Below are positions 29,582 through 41,486 of a stretch of DNA of 64,000 nt, piece after piece (the stretch's first letter is position 1; the number at the start of each line of letters is the position of its first letter). The position numbers and the translations under genes were made by a program. Under the pieces are notes generated by a model. That model was not told where the DNA came from, did no database searches, and saw only the letters and a list, made by a program, of their open reading frames with translations. The DNA comes from Cymbidium sinense (Eukaryota > Streptophyta > Magnoliopsida > Asparagales > Orchidaceae): positions 25,667,906-25,731,905 of the forward strand of contig CM038221.1 of the NCBI GenBank assembly GCA_021442155.1. Reading direction: 5' to 3'.

Positions 29582-32500
29582 CTCGAGTGGGGTAAGTAGT
29601 TACAAACAATCATCAAAATTTCATCAGCAAAGAGGCTATTTACCACTAGGATTCACTTCACAGCCAAGTCATCAGTAACAAAAATTAGAAATACCTTTTT
29701 TGAAGGAGGCCTTATCATAGTTGATAATTACCACTACTTAGTTCATAGTCCATACAAAGGCCACTTTCGAGGCATGATGCCTCTCTACAAAGATAGGATA
29801 TGACAATTAAGAACATTAAATTTTAGATAAGGTAGCTTTTATAGTAGTTGTCCAACTGCCAGCCATGGGTTCTCCCAAGCATCACAAGGGTGAATCCCAA
29901 GGAGCATGTTAAAGCTATCTCATTGAAGATTAAAAGAAGTTAGAGGATGGCCACGATAAGCCAAAACCAAGTAGTTTGATAGAGAATATATTATAAGCTA
30001 GGATTGACCCAATGAAGATGAAAATAAGGATTAGCAAAAGTGGAGTGAAAAGAATGATGAGTAACCCAAATAAAATTATTTCTAGATAACCCATCACCAT
30101 ATGTGCTTACTCTTATTTTCACTCTATGATTCTAGAAGAAAAGTTGAATCAATAATTCTCAAAGTTCTTGGAGGAATTAAAAAATGTCATATTAATATTT
30201 TCTTTGCTAATGCCTTAAAATAGATGCAAAACTAGAAGAAGTTTATTAAGAAGAATTTTTTATCAAAAATAGAAAATTAGAGAAGCATGAAAGAGTAGCT
30301 TTAACTAAAGCATGTACTACTACACTGAAGAGAAAAGAACCCAAAAAAAAGGATTTAGGTAGCTTTACCTTTTTTATGCTATAAAAAGAGAACACTTTGA
30401 AACAAGTATAAAATTTATACCTTCTAAGTATTCAAGACGTTAGTTTTAGAAGAAGCCAAACCCACCACGGTGTCCTTACTACTCATTGATAACTTAGTAA
30501 AGCAAGTTAAGGGAGTTGTGGAGGACATGCTAGTGATAGTGGGTAAATTTATCTTCTCATTTGATTTTATAATTAAGAATATCAATGAAGATGTGCCTAA
30601 GTATCCAATTATTCCAGAAAGACCATTTTTAGTTATAGTACAACCTTAGATAGAAATTCAAAAGGGAGAACTATAGCTTAAAATAGAGAATGAAACTAAC
30701 AAGTTAAAAGTATATGAAGATCATAAGGATTTCCTTAAAATTGAAAACTACAATATCATAGCCACAATAAGAAAGAACAACTAGAGTTGAAATTAAAACA
30801 AAAGAAGATAGCTTAGATGAACTAAAGGGAGGTGGGCATTCAAACAAAAAGAAAAAGAGATCAAAAGATCAGTAAAGCCTCTGTGGTGAAAATTTATTAT
30901 AAACTTCCATCTTCAATCTATGTGGATAAAATGAAGATAGAAATATACTTTTGGTTTGGACACCACGTAGATCCTAGATGTTCTTATTAGGGTGATTGGG
31001 TACAACATTGAAAAATAGTGTGCTATCTTGAAAGATAGAAGTCACCATCCTACAATAGACCTAATCACCTAATAAAGACTCCTAAGGACAATGGGTCTTC
31101 GCATGTACCAGAGATTCTTTCCCTACTTTACATGGAAAAGAAAAGTAGGCTTTATTTTAAATCAGGTTCATTAAGTTCCCTATGGAGGTAAGCCCCCATA
31201 GTTAATTACATCTTAAAGAATGATAGTCCATAAGAATACTCTTGATTAAGGTAAATGATCATTATCTCTAAAGATTTTAAAGATAGGACTATCAATCAAT
31301 TGGTTATTTTTAAAAGATCAAGTGAGATTGATCAAGAGGAGGGAGTTATTATTGAAACTAAGAGGAGATGAGTAGGGGATGATCATAATACTAGGAAGCC
31401 TAGTAAGCATCCCAAAATATCCTATGGTTGGGATTTACAATTTTGAAATAAAGGAGAATTGTTTATTTAAGTTGAATTTTTATTAAAAATTTAGGGCTTA
31501 TAATTCCACAACACAAGATAATGGAAATATCTAAGAGGTGAGGATTTATGCTTATAGCTTACAAAGGGGAGAAGTAACCTTGGATCCTAAATCTAGAAAG
31601 CTTTAGAGAGGGCCAAAGCATGACCTAAATCTAAGGTGAAATTGGGTATATGATTTACCTCCACAAGAGAGGATAAACCACCCGAATGTTTGGACATACA
31701 ACCGCATGGAGGTGGCCGCCAACTAACTCCTCCTATGATTTTAAATACATGTAAGTAAGTCATATGCTTTTGCAAGATAGCTAGGTTGCTATTTTTTTTT
31801 AGAAAAGAGGCTAAGTCCTTAAACTCACTCCCTAAGAGACTAGATCATGTAGGGCATGAACTCATGACTTAGTCTAATGAAAAATTTGTTAAGTTTATTT
31901 TCATTTTTGAACAATTAATTTCACAGGCTATGGGATTCATATGCCTAATGCATGAGAAATTGGTTATGAGACAAAATCAGCAAGAAGGAGGTGTGTTTCC
32001 ACCATGGCTCTCAAAGGTCAAGCCATGTTCTCTAGCGAAGGTGGAAGCCCTCCATAAGCAAGAGTGTAGTAAGATGATTTTATATGCATGATGTGAAATA
32101 TACAACATCCAGCTAAGGGGTTGCTAAATATTTTATCTTGATTTTATGTCCGAGGCTTTAGGTGAGGTTATGAGTTATTTAATTTTAATTTTGAATTGAT
32201 TAATTAGATAAATAATTTATTTTTTTTCCTAAGAGCCTAATCGCATCCAGGCCATTGCAAAAGCATGGAAGAAAATAAAAAAATATGTCATCTTAATGCA
32301 CAAACTAAACAAACTATCAAACAATTTTTATAAAGCTAGCACAAAAGAATAAGAGGCCTTTGTGGTTGGGCTCCACCGCACAAATCCGAAAAGAAATATG
32401 TGTAGCTGAGCTCTACCCTTATACAACCCAGATTATAAATAAATAATTACAACTTAGAAGGAATTTATGTTATGGGGGTCTTCATTCTTCATTTCTTAAT

Positions 32501-34055
32501 TTCTTCTTTCCTTCATTTTTTCTATTCTTCCTTTCTTTCCTTCTTTTGGTTAGTTGGGGTATGGTTGCTCTAAGGCTTCACATGATGCATAAGACTTGGT
32601 CTTATGACCAATGTTCATCCTAATTCCCATAACATTCATTCCAAATCCTAATTGCAAAAATTACATGAAAATGGGAAAAGTAAATCTAACTAAAATATGC
32701 AAAATAGAGATTAGCTAAACACACCACACAATCCCAAGCATGTATATAAATAATTTGGACTTAACACCCCACACATGGGTAACCAAGTCCACCTGGCCTA
32801 TTTTTGGATTATGCTTAGGGCCATAAGCAACGTGCGCAGCAAAAACATTTATATTTTTATTATAGTGCCCATTAAGCACAATCCCCTACAGAAGATAATG
32901 ATTAGACTAAGATCATCCTACCATTCAATCTACGCACATACACCCTAACATCTAGTCTAAAATAATACATCACAAAAAAAACATATATCAAACCATGCAC
33001 CACCCTAACATAAAGCTAGAAGTGGTGACTTAATCTAATTTGTTTAATTTAAAGCCTGTGTGGTATGTTCTAACAAGGCTTTAGAGTTGTAATTTGCTAA
33101 GTGTGAGGGATTTAATTTACAAAGGGTGGTTTCACTTTAAGTTGTTCATTTAATTTGTAAGTTTTAATTAGTGTTTTCTTTCATTTCATTTGCCTTACAC
33201 TTAACAACTAAGTGTTATAAAGAGAAGAAAAAGAGGGAATCTCTCTTCCATCTCTACCTTAAGTCATTTCTAAATCAAGTTAATTAATGAATTTCTTTTA
33301 GTGAATGACTTATTATATATTTTAATTAATCCTAAGTTTAGGTTTGTTTAAATAAAATTATTAAATAAGAGAGACATCTCAAGATTAATTGTGATGAATT
33401 ACTATCATATACATGTATTCATTTACTTCTTTCCCTCATGCATATCAAGCACATGGATAAATCCTAAGCATATCTATACATGCAATTTAGATTTCTAACA
33501 TACTTGAATGATGAATGCAAGGGAGTATAATTATGGTTTAAATATTCCATTTTGATTGAATCATGAATGCATGTCTTTTGTAAAAAGGTGGTTTTCATCC
33601 ATTAATTACATGGACACTTAAATGTATAAAAGCTTTAAGTGAGTACGACGCCATTGTTCTACACCAGGCGTGTAGGGCACAAGTCCTACTTAGGGCTAAT
33701 TAAATTCTCGCATCCCTGGGATGTCCAGACTAATATACCACTTTGCTTAGATACATATGAGTGTAGAAACAATCATAAGGATGGAAAATCCATGCAAAAA
33801 TTATATATTTGATTTATTTGATTCATGCTTTCTATTCATCAATCATATCACACGTACACCTATATAAGAGTTATAAGTGAGTAAGATGCTATTGTTCTAC
33901 ACTAGGGGCGTAAGGCACGAGTCCTACTTGGGGCTAATTAAAGCCTTGCAGCCCCGGGATGTCCAGACTAACATACCACTTTTCTCAAATATAAATGAAT
34001 GTGCAAAAAGAAATGATAAGAATAGAAAATAATGCAAACAACCATATTGGTTGAT

Positions 34056-34061
34056 TATATA

Positions 34062-34109
<48 letters not shown>
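34056..34109. repeat. (TA)n microsatellite in copy B
   Basis: About 54 bp of AT/TA repeat with one phase break, inside the AT-rich block of copy B and absent from copies A and C at the equivalent place. Confidence 0.9.
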
Positions 34110-34110
<1 letters not shown>

Positions 34111-36089
34111 GTGAATTTCTTCCTAAATCCTAACATAGAGATACATAGGGATAGATTTAGACAAATGTTATGTTCTTTTCAAATGAACTATACATTTGTG
34201 AATCCCATATGAATCTATAGAAGGTAAGGAAAGAGGACTTCACATTGCATATTCTATATTACCAACACATGCAACTTATAGGTATTTATAATTAATATCA
34301 CTCCACATATTGATTCATATGTTTTTGGAACATTAATTTTGATTTAATAGTGATAATAGCCTCACATATTTAATTTAAACCAACACATGCAATTTGACAT
34401 AAAAGAAATCATTTCAATTTTTGTTAATTTTGAAAAGAATGCATGTATGATTACATATGACAAGCAACATTTAGCATTATAGGGAAAGAAGTAAATGAAA
34501 GTAAGCACACAATTTCATTCATCTCACTTAATTCCTAAGGACAATCATACTAAATAAAGCTATTTAGAACAAATCAAAGTTCTTTTAAGGATATTTTTAT
34601 TTTTATGTTTGATTTGAGCTAAGTGAAATGAGGTTTGCTGGTCCTAATCCCATTCCCCATGTGTAAGTTAATTTTGGTTTAATGAGAAGGTAATTAAGTT
34701 GATTTTATGATTTAGTTAGGTTAAGGTATGAATTAAATGAATTAATTAAACCTTAGCTATATCACCTTAAGTTAATTGATTAAACAATTATGAGCTAATA
34801 TGATATGCAACCACATGAAAAGTAAATTTGCAATGCTCTTAAGAATTGAAAGGGGCCTAATGCAATTAGCTCATAAATGATTAATTAATTAAGCTTAAGG
34901 AGCTCACCAAATTACTCTTATGGTTTTCTCACACATGTGAGCTAACCATAATTTCAATATCTCTTACTTTGGGTTATTGAACACCCAAAGAGCTACCTAA
35001 GATTTGATTAGAGAAATAGATTCAATGGATTAATTAAGTTAATTAATTAATTAATTAAATTTGAATTAGCCTTAGCCAACTAAAGTGAGATGGGCTTAAA
35101 GAATGAGACAAAGAAGAGATCCTACGTCTCAATCCCTAAATCCTTTCAATTAATTGATTAAGGTTCAGATATGATTTGGGTTTTGAATAATTTTGTTGAT
35201 TAATTAATTAAGAGGTTAATTAATTAATTATTTAAGAGGGATTAAAGAAGACTTAAAGAAAAGATTGGAAGAGGGAGTCCCAATCCATTTCCTTGGACTT
35301 CATCATCATTAACAAAGGTTAACAAGCTTAATTGATTGACTAATTTATTATTCATTTGCTTAATTATCACTAATTACATTAAGAAGGTGATTAAAGCTTA
35401 ATCCATTGATTTATCTACTAAGCAAACAATAAAATCTCAAAAAAATAGGAGAGGCAGAAGTCATCCCCATAAATATACATAAAAGTTTGAGATTAATGGG
35501 ATGGTTAATTAGGGAGTAATTAGGCTAATTACATTTATAATTAAATCTTAATTAAGCTAAATTTACTATTCAAAATTAATTAATAATAATTTTCCTAGAT
35601 TTCTAATTTGAAATATCTTTAAAATAAACCTAAGTTTATATTTTTTGAATTTTTCTACAATTAGTTATGAATTTAGAAGTTTCAGTTGATTTAAGTGATT
35701 TTTATGAAGACTGTTAATTTATTTTATTAAAATAAATCATTTGAAACTCAAAATTCAATATATTATAATTCAAAGGTCCTTTTGACTTAAAATTTTAATG
35801 GTAAGTGTATTTTAACTTCAATTTTAATCTTTGAAAATTTCAACTTAATCTCACATGTATTTTTGGTTTAATTAATAAATTTTGATTTTCACTAAAATTC
35901 AAATTAAGTTCAAAATATTTGGTAAAATTTGGGATTTTAGGTTTGTTGGACTCCTCTCAGAAAGATGAATCCAATGAGCCTTTGTTTGTTATTTTTCATT
36001 ATCTATTTTATTTTCTATGAATTTTTGAAGTTTCAGGTGATTTAAGTAATTTTTTTAAAATAAGAAAATCCATTTTTCCTCAGTACACA

Positions 36090-37190
36090 TTCACATGACA
36101 TCGATGTGGAAATGGATGACACTCACTGGGTGCTAATGCGCGGCATACGCGTGCCCTCGCTAGCCTTCAAGCGGAAACCACATGTGCATAGTGACCGCAT
36201 TGCACGGTTTGATTCGGACCGTTCGATCACATATTGGATGGTCCAACATACATTCGTTGATCTAAAGGCGAGGATCATGCGATCAACGTGTGATCCGAGT
36301 TGTTCGATCCCATAAACTACGGATCGAGCGGCTATCGGCCGGTGGGCAGGTTAACCAACAAATTTGGGAAGAAAAATGAGAAATTCTAAGTGAGAACTTG
36401 TCCAAATGGACTCATTTTTGCATTGATTCACACCAAAAACTTTTATTTTCTAATTGGGATGATATAAAATAAAAATGCAAGATTATCTAGGGTAAATTTC
36501 TAAAATCGTTAAAAAAAATTATCACAAATGAAGGATCCTAAGGCCAGCTATGATTTTTGAAAGTTTCCTCACTGGGGATGATTTTTGGCGGTGGTGATGA
36601 TCTGAGCACTGTTGAGTGGGGGAAGAGGCCTTGGAATGAGCTTGGATCTCCTTCATGTCGTAATAAAGTTTCCACCAATAATCACTATTTCTTCACCAAA
36701 TCCAATTAGTTTTAGTGTATTTCTCTCCAAAATGAAGTGGGGATGATTGTTAATAGGTTTTGGGAGCTCTAGGGAGGAAAATGAGGGGAATGTGTTGATT
36801 TCTTCAGCCTCTAATACCTTGATTTGAAAAGTGGCCAAAAATCCCTCATTTCTTTGAATTTTTTGGCTCCAAAGTATTGTCATTAGGCTTGGGGTGGTTG
36901 AGAATGGAAGAGAATCATCCTAGGTGGTTCATTTTGGTTGGCTAAGGCATGGAAAGTGGCTGTCATGAAGGATAAATGGGTGTCAAAATGGGAGGTGAGA
37001 GTCCTTCATGCCAAGTGTTCCAATGGGAGAGGTAAGGTGATTTCACCTCCCATGAGTCATGGCTACACCAACCACTCCTTGGGTCAGAAAATCAGTGTCC
37101 TTGGTGTCTATGTGAACCAATGGATGAGTGCCAAGTGGCTAAGGAAGAGAAATGACCACTTGGGCAAATGACTTTTCTCATGGGATGCCC
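36090..37190 (-). repeat. GC-richer module of copy B
   Basis: Equivalent to 5090-6180 of copy A in reverse. Its left part is the most GC-rich stretch nearby (about 36105-36350) and opens frames such as 36106-36315. These are not conserved in the other copies and are treated as non-coding. Confidence 0.55.
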
Positions 37191-37239
37191 TTGACCCAAA
37201 GACAAAGTAATTATTTGGCATTGAATTTATTTTGAGCAT

Positions 37240-38690
37240 ATTTAAAATGAGTCAAAAGTAAGTTGGACCAAATTTCATGTCATTTGAAGTTCATTTGATT
37301 TAATTTGGGTCAAATTGACCCATTTGGGTCAAATTGGGTCAAAATAGGTTAGGTTAAACTAAAAGTTGGGTCAAGTTCAAATGACCATTTGGATTGCATT
37401 ATTTCAATTTATTTCAATCAATTTGGTTTAATTTAGATTTAATTTAGATTTTGTCCAATTTGATCCTTAAGGTTAAAATTGGGCTAAGTTGATCAATTTG
37501 ACCCAATTGACCAAATTGAGTTGAATCATGGCTTGATTTGGGTTTGGTTGATCATTTGGAGTATATTATAGGCTTTGGTTAAGTTCAATTTAGATTTGAT
37601 TGGGGTTTAGGTTGATTTGACCCTTAAGGTTAAATTGGGCTAAGTTGGGTTAGGTTGACCAATTGCTCAAATTGGGTTTAATTAAGGCTTTGGTCAATTT
37701 AATAATTAATTTGGAGTGAACTTGAGCCATTGGTTGCAATCAATTTGGTTTAGGTTACAATTTGGTTAGTTTGGGTTCATATGGGTTAAGTGTTGACTTG
37801 GTAAAAGGCTAGGTTTGACTTAGTTTGACCCAATTTGGGTGATTGATCATCCTGGATGATTGTTGCTCATAATGTGAGGCTTAGATGAGCTTAGTTCAAT
37901 CCAATTTGGGTTGGATTAGAATTTGGCTCAAAAGGGTGCTTTAGGTCACTTTGGGTCAAGTGAGCCTAAGTGGGTTAATTGGCTTGATCAAGGATTGATT
38001 CAAGTTTGGTTGAACTCACATATGGACTTCTGATTGAAATATAAATCCATTTGCAATTAATTTGGAGTCAAATGGGTTTTGATTCATTTGACAATTTCAA
38101 GTCAAAAGGTGAATATGGGTTTAACTCGGGTTAGCTTGATTTTGATTTGATGATTGAAGTTTGTGTTTATATTTGGTTTGTGATTGAAGGGTTAATTGAA
38201 TCATGAAGAAAATCCAAGGGATTGATTTGAGTTTGATTTGGTTAAGTTCAAGACTTTGACTTGAAAAGGCATAAGTTGGATTTTGATTTGATTTGGATTT
38301 TGGTTTTGAATTAGTTTTGATTATTTGAATTTATATTTCATTTATATTTGTGAGTATAAATGAGAATATAAATGGGCTATGAGAAAGTCTTTTGAATTTG
38401 GAGTGATTTAGATTTGGAATTTGGCTAAGTCCATAAGATCAAATCAAAGGGCGTAGGAAATATTTTGGGATTTGAATTCAATCATAGGTTTTAATCATTT
38501 GATTTGGAATTGATTGATGATTTGGATTTGAAATTGATTTGAATTGGTTTGAATTTAGAATTGATTTGAATTTGGAATTGAAATTGAATTTGGAATTGAA
38601 ATTGAATTTGGAATTGATTTGAATTTGGAGTTGATTTGAATTTAAAGTTGATTTGAAGTTGATTTGAATTTAAAGTTGACTTGAGAGATG
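37240..38690 (-). repeat. GGTCAA array of copy B
   Basis: Seen on the + strand as GGTCAAATTGGGTC-type units at 37240-38000, grading into GAATTTGGAATTGATTT-type units at about 38500-38690. The second part is a more regular sub-array of about 18-24-bp units that has no equally clear counterpart in copy A. Confidence 0.7.
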
Positions 38691-38910
38691 GAAGTAAGGA
38701 TTTGATTCAAGCTAAAGGTTAGGAAGGTTTTCCTAATACCCCTAAGGTATAACCCTTTCTTATGGCTAACTCTTCTAAGTCTCTAAGGTTAAGTTAGGTT
38801 TTCACCTAATCACTGGAAGTGTCTTAAGACTAAGCAACTCTTAATGTCTAGAGGAGTCCTTATGCCTAGGATGAAGAAGTTGAAAGCTCACTCCAAAAGT
38901 GAGGTCAACA

Positions 38911-40362
38911 GCCTCCAGAAAGAAGAAAAAGAGAACCTCACCTAAAGATAGAGAAGTAAAACTCATGCAAGTGTTGATGGCCAAATCTACCATGAAAAAA
39001 TACTTGAAAGAAGCAACACCAAAATGTATTGATTGTAGAAACACCTACTACTAAACAAAAAAAAAATAGAAGGGAAAACTAAGTGTTAGGCAAAGGATGT
39101 TAAACAAAATTCTTGCTGGAAGGCAACCTAATTTTTTTTCTAATTTGATTCATTAAAAAAAATAATAATAATCATGCCTGGTGCCTAGGCACTAGCTCTG
39201 TTATCCCATCCAAAATAATAAGTTGAGCATAATAATTGCTTAGTGCCTAAGTGTTGGCACCTGCACATGACTAGGTTCCTACCTTTTCAGTATTTTATGC
39301 ATGGTGCCTAGGCCAAGGAACCTATGTTTAGGTGTTAACCTGCTGATTGACTATTAGTTCATTGTGTTGTATAGGAAAGAAGCATGACATGACATGATTT
39401 CTCATGGTAGACTATGGGAGAAATAGTTGATATCTTTGAAGAATTAGCTAAAGAGATAATGCCAAAATTTCAAATCAAGATAAGACACATTTAGTTCCTT
39501 AGATAACATATAACTAAGTGGGAGGGTCTTCAAGCCATTCCTATCCTACCTACCTTCTTTGTATCTCTCCATTATCTTCTTCTCCTTTAAGAAAACCTTG
39601 GAAACACTAAGGTGTTGAAGAGAGTGAAAAGTGCCTCCTCCTCCTCTATTGTAGCCTCTAAATCTTATGATGCATATAAATTTTGTTCATATGTCATAGT
39701 TAAAGTCTTCCCAAGATTTTTCTTCAAAGCCTTGTATCTTTGAAAGAAGCTTTGAAGAGCCTATTGACCATATCTAGAAGAAGAAAATTATGAGGAGAAG
39801 GAAAATTTTCCATGTAGGCTGACTCCACCTTCATTCCAGTGGTTTGAGAGTTCTATGCCAATATGTTGGAATATGTGGCCAATTAGTGCTTTGTTAGAGG
39901 TAAGCAAATCCTTTTCAGTAGTACATGGATTAATGTTTTTTTTGGTCTATTAGATATTACAAATGGAATTTTCACTGACATTTTGAGGAACAACTAGATT
40001 ATGATGAGATTATTGACTTATTAGTGTTAGACACATAGTGGAAACTTCATAAATTTTTTTCTTAGGGCTTTATTATTAAATCTTTGGCTAGACACCCATT
40101 CATATCAACATGGCTACTCCTTAGGATTCACTTGAGTGACATCACCATGGGGACTATTGGCATCAACAAACTCATTAGATCCACTATTCTACATATAATG
40201 AGGTTAACTGCCATAGGAGGTTTGGTCTATCCTTCCATTATTCATGCATTATATTTGTAAATAGAAGTACTAATAAACATGTCAGAGGAAGTAGTTTTCC
40301 CAAAGTGCTCATTAATAATAAGTAAAATATCTTATATATTCATGGTGTTCAAAATTATATGA
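38911..40362 (+). pseudogene. Second gag-like retrotransposon remnant (plant transposon protein domain)
   Basis: The only readable part lies at 39839-39990: EFYANMLEYVAN, a stop, CFVRGKQILFSSTW and INVFFGLLDIT. This matches the 'putative plant transposon protein' segment (E-F-Y-A-N, V-R-G-K-x-I-x-F-S, I-N-x-F-Y-G-L) in the N-terminal ORF of Athila-like elements. A leader region with GTGCCTAGGC words (39176-39320) precedes it, as a 5' UTR might. The frame is broken and is cut off at 40363 by the 7-kb-family fragment F. It need not belong to the 28.8-30.96 kb remnant, because the order is not colinear. Confidence 0.55.
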
Positions 40363-41486
40363 TGGGGACACCATGCAGATCATAGAGAGTACTTATTGAA
40401 ATGATCAACTATGAAATTGAGGAATAATAGGCTACCTCAAAAGGTAGAGATATCATCTTATGATATACTCAATCACTTAATAAGGATTATTAAGGTTGAT
40501 GGGTTTACATGTAGGAGAGATTTTTCCCTACTTTACATTGATAGAGTAAAGCAAGGTTTATTATAAGCCAACTTATGACATTCTATATAGGCAATCACTT
40601 AAAGTGATTGGCTATCATCTATATAGATTTTAAAGCTTGGTATCAAAGGATTGGTGATTGCTTAAAAATGAAGTAGGAAAACTTAATTAGGAAGAGTTTT
40701 TAATGGAATCTAAAGGGAGAAGTGTAGAAAGTGCTCATAATACTAAAGTCTAGTAAGCACTTCAATCTATCCTATAATGAGGCTTTATATTTTTGAATTA
40801 GAAAATTATGATTATTTGAGTTGATAATTTTATTATAAAGTTAAGACTTATATTCCAATAATACAAGATTGTGAAAATGCATAAGAGTGATGGTTTATGT
40901 CTATAGCAAGAGAGAAATAAGCTATCTCTCATCTTAAATCTAAAATTATCGGACAAGCTTAGAGCTTGACCTAATTCTACTGAAAGTTGGGGAGTTCATT
41001 TCCGAACTTATGGAGTTATAATTATTTGGAGTGACTGGAAACTAATACTTCCTAAGCTTTAAAATCATACAGCCAAGTCTTATGAATGCAAGATAATTAG
41101 GCTATTACTTATTAAGAAAGATTATAAGATCCTAAACTCACTCCCTAAGAGTCTAAATCATGATTGGTATGAAAGTATGCACCAGGCTAATGCAACAAAA
41201 AAACATATTTCATTTATTTTTGACTCATCAATTTGACACGGACTTGGGTAAATGAGTATGCTGATATGCATGATGAAATTAAGTTATGGGTCAATCCATA
41301 AGAGAAGTTTTCTTCACTCATGGGGTTGTAATCAATGGTCCTGCACTCATCTTTCTGTGTAATGAGTGAAGATCCCCTATATTCAAGGGAGGAAGAAAAG
41401 ATGCATGCATGATGTTATCCATATTGATCACAAACCTATGACATCTAAATCAATTTTATTGATTAATTCCTATGGCTTTTTGGTAA
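40363..41486 (-). repeat. 7-kb family, ancestor fragment F (3' end)
   Basis: On the - strand this is the 3' terminal portion of the family, ending at TGGTGTCCCCA (complement of 40363-40373). It matches the last part of copy B module by module. Hairpins are at 40592-40610 (CAATCACTT/AAGTGATTG), 40531-40551 (CTTTAC/GTAAAG) and 40432-40447 (CTACCT/AGGTAG). It is cut at 41486 by the start of copy C and appears to continue as fragments I and H. Confidence 0.72.

Larger units (their letters stand above)
28780..30956 (+). pseudogene. Athila/Tat-type Ty3/gypsy gag-protease remnant
   Basis: Broken frames in the correct order match Athila/Tat gag and protease. LRNYALPI lies near 28848; TNNFEIKPTSLQMI follows near 28910, and HFVGFSTRDLNIH after that. 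A knuckle-like segment, YDQCEGEHNNSQCQT, lies in a 165-bp duplication. VNPKEHVKAISLK near 29895 is the conserved end-of-gag segment. FSKFLEELKNV lies near 30155 and DLGSF near 30345. The protease region has EAKPTTVSL and then VEDMLVIVGKFIF, with PERPFLVIVQP near 30620. There are many stops and frameshifts, and the catalytic D-S/T-G region is unreadable. Sequence downstream of about 30700 stays weakly coding-like until copy B interrupts at 30957. Confidence 0.82.
30957..38910 (-). repeat. 7-kb family, copy B (full length, 7954 bp)
   Basis: Reverse-orientation copy with both ends present. On the - strand it starts TGTTGACCTCACTTTTGGAG (from 38910) and ends CGTGGTGTCCA (at 30957). Modules on the - strand: 5' hairpin, TTGACC array (about 38690-37240), GC-richer block (about 37190-36090), AT-rich block, paired GGACATCCC motif (33956-33964 and 33718-33726), pyrimidine-tract region (32470-32560), and 3' hairpins at 31180-31201, 31132-31149 and 31023-31038. 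The five flanking bases do not match (left TGGTT, right GCCTC), so the target-site duplication is lost or the ends are rearranged. It interrupts Athila/Tat-like sequence on its left. Confidence 0.85.

Noticed and set aside
36106..36315. 69-residue frame in the GC-rich patch
   Set aside because: Part of the non-coding GC-richer module of copy B; not open in copies A, E or G at the same place.
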